NCBI GenBank assembly: GCA_028622995.1
Contig: JAJQJQ010000025.1
Location: forward strand, 1,488,001 to 1,552,000
Length of the DNA: 64,000 nt
Direction of reading: 5' to 3'
Source of the DNA: Panagrolaimus kolymaensis
Lineage: Eukaryota; Nematoda; Chromadorea; Rhabditida; Panagrolaimidae
Below the pieces are notes generated by a model. The model ran no database searches. It worked only from the letters and a program-made list of their open reading frames with translations, and was not told the DNA's origin. The position numbers were made by a program, and so were the translations under genes. This document shows positions 46,082-60,032 of this stretch, one piece after another. How positions within the stretch are numbered: position 1 is the first letter of the stretch; every line of letters starts with the position of its first letter.

Positions 46082-49000
46082 GCCGAAAGTTTTTTTTCAA
46101 TAGCAATTGGTGGAATGACTAACACAAAACATAGTCATTTATTTTTCTTTATTTTTTTGCTTGTTTTATAAAAAACTTTTCTTTCTCCTTTTCTTTACAC
46201 CAATTTCTTAATCATTTTTTAAACCTAAACTAAAAGGAATTTACAAAATTCAAAAAAAAATTAAAAATGATTGCAAAAAAAAAACAAACAATGATATTGT
46301 ATGTAGTGAATTCAGATTCGTGATCTACGTATTTTTTAACCCTAGGATCCGACTTTTTTGCCCCTGTTAACCACAGATGAGTTTTTTCAGTTCCGCCCCT
46401 GTCTCGAACTAAAAAAATATTCGATTGTAAGTTGTAACCCGATTTGATTTCTATAATTCTAATTCTCTCATTAGAAAAGCAAGCTACTTTTCTCGACGTT
46501 TGAACGTGTGTGAGATTCTTATATTTAAAAGTAATAATGACCTTTTTGTTCTAACTAACAAAGAAAATTTTTACTAATGAAAAATTATTTTCCCCGAAAA
46601 AACGAAAAAGAAAAACACTTTCAAGCTAATTGTCTTTTGGGAAGTAATTATAATGATATTTCGAGGAGAATTAAAAAATGTCAATTTTCAATTTTCCAGA
46701 GAACAGTAAAAATTTTTAACCCTTGCACTTTACTCAAACAAAAAAACTATGAAATCGGGTAATTATTGTTTGGAAATTTGGGATTATTGCCACTTTAAAT
46801 CATAGATCTTACATTTTCTTCTTCCTTTTTCGCCGCTCCCTCTAATTTCCCACTAATTTTTTCTATTATCAAATTTCTTTCATTAGATCTCTTTATCTGC
46901 TTCTCCGCTTATTTATTTACTTTAGATTAATTTATTCTAATTTTGTATGTTCCAGCACACGAAAAATATTTATGGAAAAAAAAGTAAAGTCAAAAAGAAA
47001 AGAAGAAGCTTAAGTAATAAGGCAAAGTCCAGTTTTTACTTGTGACTTTTTTTGTTGTAATTGTAATTAGGATTACAAATAAAAGAAAAAAACAAAGTAT
47101 ACATATATTTCCTAAAAAGAGAAATGACAAACATTTTTTTGTGGTTAGTTAAAGGTTTTGCTTTTGCAAATATAAATTCAAAAAGTGATCTTCGTCTTTA
47201 TTTTGGGTTTGGGTTTTTTGTTCTATGGATAATGAGTGGTGATTATTCAACAGGTTTCCATTGAACTGCTTTTTCGGTTCTTTGGTTCAACCAAAAAATT
47301 TTTGATGCTACAGAAAAACGAAAAAATAAGAATATTTTTTGATTTTTAGAAAATTTTAGCGTCGGAGTAACAAAGAGAATAAGCAAAACCTAATTGCCCT
47401 CGATTCAGTTTGTACAATCTTGAAATCATTAAGAATAAAAAATAAAGCAAGCACAAAAAACTTCTTAGATTAAAAAGAACTAAGAAAACCTAAAATTTTG
47501 TTATCAAACTGCAACCACTGTCTTTTTTCCATCCAAACCAAGAAATGAATGTAGTATTGATTTATTTGTGTAAAGAACTGATAATAGCAAACAATAGAAT
47601 GAAATTATATTGTATTTCTTTTTTGTTACAGGCTTTTTTGCATATACAACTTTTGTTTTTGAATTTTGTGTTTTATTATTTTTTTTTCTTTTTTAAATCT
47701 TGGTTAAATAAATTTTTAAAAATATCGAAAAATACAATTTTAATGGTAATAAAAAATTAACTAAATTATTTGAATTGATTTGAAAGGAAACTTAGAAACA
47801 AATGCAATATAATTATTGGGGTACAAGCAAAAAGAAATGAAACATTCTTTATTTGCACCTAGAAAAAATCCGGTTAAATCAAAAAGTTTTCTTGATTACG
47901 CATTTTTACATTTTCCTGAAGAAAAAAAAAACCTCTAATAACGATTTCATGAATCATGATATTAATTATTGAATTGAAAATTACTAAATATACTGCATTC
48001 ATTTAATTATCTTTTCTTTTTCTTTTTGTGATACGTAATAAATAACTTTGTTTACCAACAACAGAAGAAAATTTGAAAAAGAGATTTTTAATTTTTAAAA
48101 AAATTCTTGATTTGTTTTTCGAAGTTAAATAATAACAAACCTAATTTCAAAGAACAACAAAAAATTTTGTACGATTTTTAGAAAAAGTAAAAAACAAGTT
48201 TACTTTATTTTTTTCAATGATGTTTCAAACTTTGACTCTTTTTTCTTTTGATTTCAAAAAAGCACTTTACTTTGATAAGTTAGTATTACTTTGTACATAC
48301 AAACTTATATATGCTTTTCTTTCCATCTAAAAAAATATATTTTACATTTTTATCCCACTTTGCAAAAGTAAAAAAATGAAAAAAGTAAAAAAGAAAGAAT
48401 TTGTATTTATTTTTCTATTTTTCTAATATTTTTTAGTTTTTTTCACTTTGGCAACTCAACAATTCTAAAAACACTTGACACAGTTTTAACCTTTTCTTCT
48501 AAGCTTTTTTTGAAGATAAGCTTTAAGGCTTATGTTAACCTACAATATAAATCATCCAAATCTATCCTTTCAAACAAAGAGTGTCATCTTTCTTGTTTAC
48601 CATGACTCTGTTGTTAAAAGAAGTGATATGATAAAATTGTGTTTTATGTATTTTTTGTATTTATTTTTTCTTTTTGCAAAAAAGGAGAGTCACACATTGG
48701 GTTTTTTAGAAATAAACAAAGATTTAGTTTTTTTTATGTACAAATAAAGCAGTTCAATTTGAGCACTTAACAAAAAAAGATAAAATTTTCAAAGACTTGA
48801 TTTATACTTTTTTTTTTCTATCTTTTTGATGTAAACAAGAAGAAGACACAAATAAAATAGTAAACAAAAATGTTTTTCATCATTTTTTAAAAGTAAAAAA
48901 AAAATGATATACCCTGAATTTTTTTAAATTAAATTAAAAGGCAACAAAAAACTATTTTTTTTCTAAAATAAATAAATAACAATAACAACTGATTTCGTTT

Positions 49001-49098
49001 CAAATCCACATTATGAGGTTTAGAAACGAAAAAAAAAACAATTTTTGAGCAATTTGAGATCTAAAAACTAAAGTTTTTACAATTAAAAAAATCAGAGT
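46082..49098. other. Gene-poor AT-rich region
   Basis: About 3 kb with no gene, RNA or repeat that I can support. The composition is strongly homopolymeric. Confidence 0.45.
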
Positions 49099-50188
49099 TT
49101 AAACTCTCAAAAATCGAAAATGAGGATAATTAGATTTTTTTAATGGAAATACATTTTCAATTGTAAAGCACACGATGCCTTTGGAATCAGTTGTTGTCAC
49201 GGAGAGTTCAACATTTTTTTGATAAAATATTGGTGAAGTTGTTGGTTTCATTTCATCCAAACTCCATGAATTGGTATATCTTTCTTCATTGCCTTGAGAA
49301 ACAGTAAGGTGTACCTGAAAAAAATAAAGAAAATTAATATTTTGTTTCGTTTTTTGTATTTTTTAAATTTTTAATATGTTTTTGGAAAAAAATATTTTTT
49401 GGGGCGTTGCTTTGTAGCGTCTGTAGTCTAACCAAAAAAAAGAAGACAAAACACAGATTTTGAGTGCTTTATTTCAACAAAAAAATTTTGTTGAAATATG
49501 TAAGACTATTTTCACAATTAAAAAAAAAGAAAGTAAAAAGTAATGCCGTCATTTATTCTTGACTCTTTAACTCTAAAAAATAGAGGCAAAGGCTTATCTG
49601 AACTTTGATTCAGTCAAAAAAATTATTTTTGACTCTGTAAAATAAAAGCACTATATGAAATTATGTTTACTTAATGTCAAAGAAAGACGGCACACCCTGG
49701 CTTAATTAGGGAAAAGGTTTTTTATAGTTTATTAGCTGAGCTTAAATTTCCCTAATGATGGTATATTACAAATTAAGGTGCTTTTTTCTAAAATAGTAAA
49801 AATTTGCATGTTCCAGCACAAAAATTTTTTTTGTTGGTTTGCAACAATAAATATAAAATTACTGTATTTTTTTCTTCTTCTTAATAATTTTAGAAGTTTA
49901 TAAAATATAAGGTAAAATTAATTTAAAAAAACTTACATTATTATCATTAAAAGAAAAATCATTAAAATTAATTTGAATGGATGATGGTAAAATAATATTG
50001 CATTTATTATCAATATTTGAATTTTGCATTGATAAACAAATTGGTTTTGAATCAAAATTAAATGGAATATAATCATTGCAAGTTATAACGTTGATATCAT
50101 CGCTTGATGGTATCCACGATTTTAAAGCATGTCCAAGATAAGCGGATAAAAGCATTTTCAATAAAGTAATATTAATTATATTTATCAT
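49099..50188 (-). CDS. Small secreted protein of unknown family
   Basis: Exons complement(49099..49314, 49937..50188), 155 residues, ATG at 50188, phase-0 intron. A signal peptide (MINIINITLLKMLLSAYLGHA) is followed by WIPSSDDINVITCNDYIPF, FDSKPICLSM, NKCNIILPSSIQINF, then EERYTNSWSLDEM, NVELSVTTTDSKGIVCF and a basic end. Four cysteines lie after the leader and the pattern is strand-rich, so a small beta-sandwich is plausible. I do not recognise the family. A TATA element lies upstream, and the intron is long for this window (622 bp). Confidence 0.75.
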
Positions 50189-50297
50189 TTTGAAAAAATA
50201 AAATAAATTTGATTTTCGAGGTTTTACGAAAAAAAAATCACAAATAAAAATTATCTGAATGTAAAATAAAGTAAAATTATTGAGATTTTTTTCGAGT

Positions 50298-50305
50298 TTA
50301 TATAC
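50298..50305 (-). promoter_or_regulatory. TATA box of the small secreted gene
   Basis: TATATAAA on the minus strand, about 110 bases upstream of the ATG at 50188, followed by ACTCG. Position and match are good for a core promoter. Confidence 0.5.
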
Positions 50306-52812
50306 TTTTTTTTTGCCGCGGGCAAAAAAAAACATTTGACTTTGAAGAATAAAAATTTGTACCCACGCCGCTGCTGCTCCACCCCATTTTTTTCCCTCCT
50401 TTCCTCGCTTTTTTTCTTCTATGGAAGCGAAAGCAAAGGCTAACTTTTTTCTTTTAGCTTAGAAGCGGCTTATCCATTAAGGATTTTAGCCCTACTTTCT
50501 TTTCACTTTTTTTGGAGGTAAATACAAATTTTTTAATAAAATTAGTTAAAATTTTTGAAGGAAAAATGAAAACATACATTGCCTAACACCTTCGTTAGCA
50601 AACATGTTTAAAAAAAGACGAGAAAAGTAGAGAACGGCACTTCTTCTTTTTTTGTAATTTGGAATAAAAGTAAAAAAGGTAAAAAGTCAGCGAAAGTCAT
50701 GCGGGAGCAAAGAAGCTTATAAACATACTTTTGATGATAAATACAGTTTTTATTTTTGTAGGAAGTTTATGTTTTTTTTATGTTAGTCATTTTTCTTTAG
50801 TTTTGAGAATGAGTTTTTTTGTTTTATGTTTTAGTCAGCAGGAATCTTTTTCCATTTTGTTTTTATTAAAAAAATACTTTTTCTTTTTATAAAAATGAAA
50901 AAGTTTTGTTGGAAATAAAAATGTTATGATAACATAAAATTTCTTAACCTTTTAAAATCCTTTTCAACTTTTGTTTTTACTTTTAATACAAAATGAAAGA
51001 TTTTTTTCTTTCTTGATCTTTGCAAAAACTAAGTTAAAAAGTTGTTGTTAAAAAAATGATTTTTGAAAGTAAGTAAGTCAAAAACAAACTCACATTTTTT
51101 TTGTATTGAATTCACATGAATGAAATGAAAGTAGAGCATCGAAGATCTGTTGTTGTTGTCGTTGTTAAGCTTAGTATAATAAAGTGGAATGTAAAGCGGT
51201 AACAAATTTGCATCTTCTTTTCTTCTTTTTTTCTTCAAATGATGTTTTGTAGATACAAAGATACAAACGAGATTGTTGAAGATAAAGAATGTTAGAGAAA
51301 AGCGAAGATCGGGTTTTATTTTTTAAAGTTTTGTTCTCAAAAAAATACAGCTCTATGAAATTATCAAAAAATAATTCGTATTAAAAAATAACAAAGAATG
51401 CTTGAAAAAAATTAAAACAAATTTTAAAACAAAATTTTTTGCTTTGTGTTTTAAGTTAAAAAGGTTTTTTCCAAAAAAAAAAATAGTTTAATTTATTTAA
51501 AAAATATGTATATTATAAATATTTTACCCAAATGCCCATACAAAAGCTCTTTAAATGTTGCAAATCTTTTATTAATTTTTTTTGTTTCTTATATTCTTTG
51601 TTAAAATCATGTGGCAGGCTAAAAACTAAATGAAAAATGTATTTGCTTGCGACTGCCAAAAAAGTAAAGTAAAAAACCCGAAAACGTAAATTATTGTCAA
51701 AACAATAAAATCAATTTACTCATTTGTTTTTGAAAGTAAGATAGTTTAAAAAATATATCAAATTTTTCGTTTAGTTTTTGTGATGATGATAAAAAATAAA
51801 AACTAACATAAAAAAGTTTTTGTTACCATATTACATTTGAAAGTAATCAAAATATTTTATAATTTGAAGAATTTCTTTACTGTCTGTCTTATGGTAGCAT
51901 TTAGCCTAAACAAGAGTTAAATGATGCATCTTTTCTTTTGAGAAAAACCTTGTAGCCATGTTCTTTAAAAAAAGTTAGCGATTGTTCTCCAAATTAATTT
52001 TATTACGGTAATGCTTTCGACAATTGATTATGTGTTTTTTAGATTTTTCTAAAATTTTCTAGAAAGAAAATATTTTTTATATACGCACAATTCTGTGGAT
52101 CTTTGCGTTATCAGAAAAAAAATCAGTAACAAAAATGGTTTTTTTGTACTCTTTTTTTATTATCAATAATACCACTTGATATAACTTTTGCGCACAATTT
52201 TTCAAACCACCGCTTAAAATTCCACTAAAAGCTTAACAGAAAAGAAGATCTTCTTCTATGAGTGTCACTTTTTATATTTGAAAATACAAAAAACTTCAAA
52301 ACCAAAAAATATGGTACTTTATTTATTTCTATCAAAAAAATTTTTGTTTAAAGAATCTTCTTTTCAACAAACTTTGTATGTATATTTTTTTTATTTTTGC
52401 AAAGATCAGATACGAAAATATAAGAATTTATTATTCCAAGTTTTACAAATTTTTAATAAATAAGCTTTATTTTTTGTTTTGTTTATCCTTCTTTTTTTCC
52501 TTTAAAGGCACAAATCAGATTCCTTAGAAAATAGAATCATGGAATTTTCTGTGTATTTTTTTATACAAATTCAAATATTTATTTATCAAAATCGTCTTAT
52601 TTGGCAGTCATACCATATTATTATCTTTCTATTTGCGTCAGAGATGTGTTAAATTTTATACTTTTTTTTGTTGATAAAACACAAATTCTTTTCCAAATCA
52701 TATTTTGCTTCTTTTTTTTCTTTGGGAAGATAATTTTGACTATTCTTAAACCGATTTTTTTTTCTTTAGTCTTTTTTTGTCTTTCAAAATCTTAATTAAG
52801 ATAAAAATATAA

Positions 52813-54362
52813 AATGATATATGATGTCCTTTTAATTTATTTAGAGATGACTTTTATTGGAAAAAAATATTAAAAAAGTAAGCTACTTTTTTCTTTACTA
52901 CAAAATGGCTAAAAGCTTAGGAAGGTAGCATTTATTTTTAGAAACTCATAGGAAAATGAAAAAAAAAATATACGATTATGAAAGAGACGAATTATCAAAA
53001 AAATAAATAAACCAGTTTTCAAATTTTTAAATTCATAACATACTTGAACTAAGTATTAAGGAACAATTTTATTAAGCTTTTTTTAAATACCTCCATGAAA
53101 AGAAATGAAATAAAAGAAAATACGAGACATTTATAATAAATAGTTTGAGGATAAAGAAATGAATATGGAACAAAAAGACTTAAACTTAAAAAAATAAAAT
53201 AATATAAAAATATTTGTATTGAAAGTGTAAAGTTTTTGATCGTTCAAATTCTTGTGGGACATAAAGAATTTTGATTTAGCATAATACTACAAGCATCAGG
53301 GAAATAAAGAAATTTAAGTAGGGTAACAAATAATATGGAAGAGAGTTGCACGGAATTGTAATTCCTTCATTTTTACTTCCAGAATTCCTCACTTTTTTCT
53401 GATTTTAAATCATTCCGTCATCCTTCAATTTTCAAATTATTATCAGTTCAGTGCAAGTATGATATGGAAATTTAATAAAAATAAAAATTACCCGTTCCTT
53501 ATAATTAGAAGAAAAGGAGTAGTAAACTAAAGCTAGTTAACTTTTATATGTTTTTTATTAACGAATTTCGAAAAAATAATTTTTAACGAATTGATCTGCT
53601 TTTGTTAATAAAGTAAATAATGAAAATCTATTTTTGCAAAGAAAATTTATTAAGAAAATAATTTTTTTACACGCAAAAAAATGCAGTTGTTTATATTTTC
53701 AAAACATCCTTACTTTTAGAGGTAGTTCTATCTTAGACACACACAATGAGATTCAAACGAGGTTAGGTCTTGCACTAGCTTACAGTCTAATATAATGGTG
53801 AACAACCTTGTTTGATCATTTGTTTGCATGTTTTATGCTTTGTTTTTGTTTTATCGCTGTTGCATGCATTTAGCTGCATTTCTTGCTAAATAAATTGCTA
53901 TATTTATTTTACTGCTTTTGATTGATTGTTATCCTTCTATTGAAGACATAACAAGAGTAACAACAACACTTTCAATTCTCAGAGTGCATATGTCTGAAAT
54001 ACTTTTTTTTCGAGCAAAAAACGTCATTTTATAAAAATTAATATAGGATGAACGGAATTTTTTTTAAAACACACTTACAAAAAAAGGTTTGTTTTGTAAC
54101 ATCAGCCGTAGCTAATGTTTTTTTGTTGTTGTAATTTATAAAAATTAAACAAAAATTTCTTAAGAAAATCAAAGAACAAGGGCTATTTTAAAAAAAATTT
54201 CTACAGTATATTTTTGGGAGAAAAAAATGATATGATGTCCTTTTAATTAATTTGAAGAGACACATTTTTCCCTAAAAAAGGGACAAAAAGTTAGCTACAT
54301 TTTTTGTTACTCCTGTAGATTAAAACTAAGGAGGTTAGTGTGTATTTTTAGAAATTTCTAAA
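52813..54362. repeat. Diverged direct repeat, two copies about 1.4 kb apart
   Basis: Copy 1 is about 52813-52950 and copy 2 about 54226-54362. Shared blocks in order: AATGATAT, ATGATGTCCTTTTAATT, AAGT.AGCTAC.TTTTT, AGGAGGTTAG/AGGAAGGTAG and TATTTTTAGAAA. Neither is coding. Confidence 0.7.
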
Positions 54363-54982
54363 AAAAGGCAGCGAAAAAAAGAATGATACTGAAATGAAAG
54401 GATTTGTTCAAATGATACTATGTATAGTTTGCAACAATACCACATGAAATAATGTTACATACTTTTATTAAGATTTTCATAATCGCATCTGAAAAAAATT
54501 AAAATTAAAAAAGAAACACTTAGCATAAATTGTTTTACATAGTAGGAAATTAAAAGTAGAAAATAAAATAGCACATGATTAAATGAAAAAAATTAAAATC
54601 AAAATAAAAATTTGTAGCGAAAGAGCAAAGTTTATGCCAATCTATATTCTTGGAGTCAATATAACTTCCTCTGAGTGGATAAAGTAATTTACAAAATTAG
54701 TAAAAAATATGACATATTAAAGGCTAATATAATATAAACAAGTTGATCCCCATATCTTTAAAACAAAAACAAAAAAATAATAATCAAAAGCTCAAAAGTT
54801 TTTTAAATTTGAATTAAAAAATTATAATTTTTGAAGCAGTTCTGATTCCGTTTCTAAACCAATTATTGCCAATTAAAGCTATTCCATACTTTTATGTGTT
54901 TTTTGTTTTATCTAAAATTTTGATTTTTTCAAAAAATTTCCGGTTACCTCATAAATTTTGGCTCTTGTTTATTAGCATTCCC

Positions 54983-55639
54983 ATTTATGGATATCAAATC
55001 TATTGATATGCAATTTTTTGATATTTTTTCCAAATATTTTTTGTTTTGTTTTGAGGCCATACTGTCGTCAGTGCTCTTTTGTGGATCTCAGCCCGGCCTT
55101 GGCTATGACAATATCGAAATATAGCTGGCTTCAGAGCTTTCTCCAAAATGTCAAAACTTTTTAAAAACGTTTATGGAAAATTTTATAATTTTCTAAAGTT
55201 AAATTTTCTTTAACATATATTTGTATTCCTATTATTTATTATTACTTATTTCATTATTATGATTAGATTCCTTTCACATTGACAAAATTTTAATAGCAAA
55301 AGATGGCAATTAAACTATGCATAAGCTAGCTTTATAGCGACTTAGTAGGAACCATTTTTAAAGATATTATATCGGACTTAAAAGTTTTTTTTTCATGGTT
55401 TATCACAACTCGGAACAATGCAAGAATGCTAAAAAGGCTCAAAATAAAAATATAGTTATTAAAGTGCCAAAAAATGTTATTTTTTTTAAACCCTAAACTG
55501 CATCTTGATCCTTAAACTGCCATTATTAATTCCATGTTTATCATATACATTGCTAAATCTATATTTACACCCTCAAATAGAATGAAATGGATTACATATA
55601 TCACAAGATCGCATATCCCGGGCTTTGATATCCATAAAT
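54983..55639. mobile_element. Candidate terminal-inverted-repeat element, about 657 bp
   Basis: ATTTATGGATATCAAA at 54983-54998 has an exact inverted match at 55624-55639. ATATGC follows after a seven-base gap on both sides (55006-55011 and 55611-55616). The interior holds a distinctly GC-richer block around 55055-55140, unlike the surrounding DNA. There is no transposase ORF. Target duplication was not identified, so the true ends may be further out. Confidence 0.55.
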
Positions 55640-56227
55640 ACATCTGCAATTGATTAAGCTGCGTGAGAATTTAGTTAATAATAATAACAAATAATGAATA
55701 GTTGCATATTTAAATAAACACATTTTACAAAATTCTGATACCGAGTATGATAAAGAATTCTTGTTTTTTTTTTCAAATACGAATTACATTTCAAGTTTTT
55801 TAAATTTAATTTTAAAAGTTTGTTGTTTTTCACAAAGTCAGACAAAAATAAACACCTCTCAATCACGTTTTCACATTATTTAATTGCGTTCATACATAAA
55901 AAAAAAATTGCGGAAGAGTCAATCGAGCGAAGAAGGAAGGTGTATACTGGAAAGAGCCAGCCTGTTGTTGCTGCCCTAACACGTGGCTCATCTTTTATTT
56001 AATTGTTCGAACAAAAAGATGAAATGAAAGCAATCAAACAAGAATTTAAAAAAATACGTTGGTTGCATGTAGTCACTCGTCAGCCCATCTAAGACATCAT
56101 AAATCGATTTAAAAAAACTTCTTCGTCATGTTTCAACCTTTTTTTTATTTACGTCTATCTTCATTTATAAATCAAAAAAAAAAATAGTGAAAAATCAAAC
56201 TTGTTTAATTAAATTTAGTTTTTTGAA

Positions 56228-59200
56228 ATGAAACTCAGTGGAGTATTATGGATTCTTTGTTTATTTTGGATTTATAAAAGTTTGGATTCCGTTGTAATAA
56301 ATAAAAATGAGCCTGATATTCAAATGTGTAATGAAAAAAATGCTAAAAATTAGTAAGTTTGTAACTCTTTGATTCAAATAAACTAAAAATAGAATTTTAA
56401 AGAAAAAACGATAAACTTTTTTACTGTTTTTTTTATTAAATTTTCTTCAAAAAAAAAAAAGAAATCTTTTTTCGAAATTCCTTTATTTTAAGAGGATCAC
56501 CACAACACCTTCCAAGTCTCTGAGGGCATGAAAATATTTAGAAAGGCTTAAAGTACTTTTTTTTCTTTTCGTCGAATAAAAAACAAACGTCACTTTTTTT
56601 TTCAGCAGCGAATAAAGTGAATGAAATTTTCCCATAATTCGACTTGTTAAGATTTGTTTTGAAACTACCACCCTTAATACTGTTTTTTTCTTCTTCATAA
56701 ATCTTTTTTGCTAACATTTAAAAAAATCCTAAGATCCGAATTTTGTTTTTAAAAATACAGTAATACGTTGGCAAACTTTGACAAAGAAAAAACCAAAGAA
56801 AAATATTTTGAAATTTATACTAATTTTCCTATTATTTCAGTCAAATTTATTGTGGTGGAAGAATTGTGGAAGCCGTAAATTTGCATATGCTTTTCAATGA
56901 TTCTAAAGATTTTGTTGATAAACCATTGGTATTTTCGCCTGGTTTGCTTTTTTTACATATTTTCGCAATTTTGCAAAAAAATTAGTATTTTAGAAGTAAC
57001 ATTCGAAAATTTTAATAGTCTTTTTGGAAATTTATCCATCGAAAAAATCAATTTTTTGGCATTGAAACAATTTGTCGACAAGCATTTTTTGGGTGTTAAC
57101 ACTGACGTGATAAAATGCACTCCAGATGGATGGAAACCATTCCCAAAAAAACTTATGGAAATCAAAGATCCAATTTTACGGAAATGGGCTTTGGCCATAA
57201 ATGGAATATGGAAAAAACTATGCAAACAAGTCCATCCAAAGGTTTATGAAACACCTGAAAAATTTTCAATTATTCCTTTGAAATATAAATTTATTGTCCC
57301 CGGTGGAAGATTTCGTGAAATAATGTTTTGGGATTCTTATTGGATTATCAAAGGCTTGCTTGCATCCGAAATGCATGAAGCTGCAGCTCAAATGATTTTA
57401 AATTTTGCTGATTTTATTAAAACGTATGTTTTTATTATTAAAAAATAAAACAATGATAAAACTAATTTTTTTTAGATACAATTTTATTCCAAATGGTGGA
57501 CGAGTTTATTTTCTTCAAAGGTGAGTCAACTTTTGCTAAAAGCTTAAGCTTTAGATTATAACCGGAATATAAGATTAGCTTGTTCCATCCAATTTCATTT
57601 ATAATCTTAAGCTCTGAAAAAGCATCTTAACTGTAATTATAAGCCATATATCGGGTCTGGCAAAAAAAAGAAAAAGAAGTATACTTTCCTTTTTCCTTTT
57701 AAGTTTTGAGCTGAAAATGGTACCGGAAAGGGTTTTGTATTTTTTTCTTTTGTATTTTTGATTAAATTTTTTTGTAAGCCCTTAAAATTCATTAACAAAA
57801 GCGAGGGTGATTTTTTGAATTAGTGGAGTTAGTAATTGAAAAAATATTTTTTCTGAAGTAACATATTAATTTTGTTAAAGCTAGTATAAAAAAAGAATGT
57901 AGAAAAGTAGAAAAAAAGGCAAAAGTTAAAACCAAATACACTATACTTTTGTATTTTTTGTTTTCAGATTAAAACCCCTAAAATATATATATTAAAAAGC
58001 TTGCCAAACTTTTAAACTAAAAGTTTAAAAATAATAAATGCAAAAATTGTTAATCGAAGGAAATAGATGGATCAAAGCAAAAACAAACTAAAATTTAATA
58101 TGGTATTTTTTTAAGATCTCAACCTCCCCTCTTCATTCCCATGGTTTACGAATATTATAAAGCCACAAAAAACGCAGAATTTGTCAAACAACTTTTACCA
58201 TTAATGGAAAAAGAATTTAATTTTTGGCAAAAACATCGACGAATTAATCTCACCATCAACGACAAAAGCTATTTTGTTTATCGATACAGTGCAGGAAGCA
58301 ATGTGCCTCGACCAGAATCATACAAAGAAGATTTTGCAATTAGTTCAATTTCAAATAAAACCACGAAAGTCCAAAAGCAAAAATTATTTCGAGATATTGC
58401 CGCTGCAGCGGAATCAGGCTGGGATTTTTCAACTCGATGGTTTTCAGATAATCATTCTCTGAAAACCATTGAAACGACAAATATTTTGCCGGTGGATTTA
58501 AATGCATTTTTATGTTGGAATATGAATATTTTGAGTTATTTCTTTAATGAATTTGGAGAAAATAAAGAAAAAGCTGAATTTTATGGAAAAATGTTTGCTG
58601 AACAGAAAAAAATGTTTGAAGATGTTTTTTACAATTCAACCCATAAAGTTTGGCTAGATTTTAATTTGAGGACGAAACATCATATACCCAAATTTTATGC
58701 TGGTTTAATTACTCCATTATTTACAAATTGTTATGACACAAATGATGTGGAGAAAGTTGAAAATTTACTTGATTTTTTTAATGTGAGTTTTAAAGCGACT
58801 TTTTTTTCTGGCGTTTATAACAGTACATAATTTAATCTCAAAAATTCAAAACCAAAATCGAAACTTTCTAACTCCACTCTTAATTTTAGCGCTCACGAGC
58901 ATTTAATTTTATTGGTGGAGTACCAGCGACTGTGGCTCAAAATGCAAAGGAACAATGGGATTTTCCAAATGGTTGGGGAAATCTTAATCATATGATTGTG
59001 GAAGGCTTCAGAAATTCCAAATCACCCAAAGCTCAAGCCGCAGCTTTTGAAATAGCTAAAACTTGGATTCAAAGTAATTACAATGTTTTTAAAGCCACTG
59101 GACATTTATGGGAAAAATATGATGTCACCGGACTTTATCCAACTCCTGGCCAAGGTGGAGAATATGCTGTTCAAGATGGGTTTGGTTTGACCAATGGTGC

Positions 59201-59255
59201 AATACTGGATTTATTATTAACTTATAAAAATGATTTAATTATTAAAAAAGTTTAG
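56228..59255 (+). CDS. tre: Trehalase (GH37), secreted or membrane-anchored
   Basis: Six exons: 56228..56352, 56841..56941, 56994..57423, 57476..57520, 58116..58782, 58890..59255, 577 residues, all phases consistent. It hydrolyses trehalose to two glucose molecules. A signal peptide (MKLSGVLWILCLFWIYKS) starts at the ATG at 56228. Family landmarks: IYCGGRIVEAVNLHMLFNDS, first signature PGGRFREIMFWDSYW (about 177-191), GFIPNGGR-like FIPNGGRVYFLQR at the exon 4 junction, ESGWDFSTRWF with the catalytic acid Asp (about 334), second signature QWDFPNGW (about 477-484), and WEKYDVTG with the catalytic base Glu (about 529), then GGEYAVQDGFGLTNG. Length is normal for the family. No C-terminal membrane anchor is seen. 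Nematodes often carry several trehalase genes, so the exact paralogue is not assigned. Confidence 0.95.
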
Positions 59256-60032
59256 ATTAAAAAAGGAAGAATAAAAACTTTACTTAAAATTAATTATTTT
59301 TTGCTTATTTCTTTTACAAGTCTTCGCAAATTTAAGAAGAAAAAAATTTAGCCTTTATTCTAATTTTCTAATTTGTGGAGACACACATTCAGAAAAAATT
59401 TTCTATGACTTAATGGTGTTTCAAATCCCTCTTTGGAAGATAATCCAGCATAATCTTCTTACTCTTATTTAATCAAAAACATTTTTATTTTGAAGGTTTA
59501 TAATTATGTTCGAGCACAAATATAGAAATAATGAGAATGCGCTAAAAATGAGGAGATTTAATAATAATTAAAAAATTGAAATCATAAAGGTTGTAGACAA
59601 TCCAAAAAGGAAATTCTAAATATTACAATGGAGGAAGGAGTTTATTTCTAAAACACTCATTTACATTTACTAACAAACAAATATCATCATAAAGTCTCAT
59701 TTCTTTCTTCGAGAATCAAGCTGCATGACTTTTGGTGAAATAATTTTATAGTTTCATAAAGGAAAAATAGGTTCGTTCGCCCCCAAAGGATGTAAAAAAA
59801 ATTAATAAGAGTTAAATAAAAATCCCATAGGAAAATTTTTTGACTTATCACCATTTATGGAAACGGTTAAGGTCGTAGACAGCCCCAGAGGGTATTCTAG
59901 AAATGCGTCTTTGTGCTTCACATAACTCATTCAAAACCTTTATTAAAAACATAAAAACGCAAAAAATACAGTATGATTTATAAAAATAACTAAAGATTTT
60001 TTATATTTAAAGTAAAATTTTTTTTTATTAAA
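59256..60032. other. Intergenic, downstream flank of inverted duplication copy 2
   Basis: No gene is seen. Most of it (from about 59410) matches, inverted, the region 19634-20225 downstream of the receptor at 18440. Confidence 0.55.

Larger units (their letters stand above)
50306..56227. other. Long gene-poor AT-rich region
   Basis: Nearly 6 kb without a supportable gene. It contains a diverged direct repeat (52813 and 54226) and a terminal-inverted-repeat element (54983-55639), annotated separately. A short hairpin GAGCCA ... TGGCTC lies near 55954-55989, upstream of the trehalase. Confidence 0.5.

Noticed and set aside
55075..55165. GC-richer block considered as an snRNA or SRP RNA
   Set aside because: It does not match the U1, U2, U4, U5, U6 or spliced-leader sequences I know. 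Kept only as the core of the inverted-repeat element.
58130..58145. Possible frameshift in trehalase at the exon 5 start
   Set aside because: The acceptor at 58115 gives 25 bases before the internal ATG codon, which keeps the family sequence SQPPLFIPM in frame.
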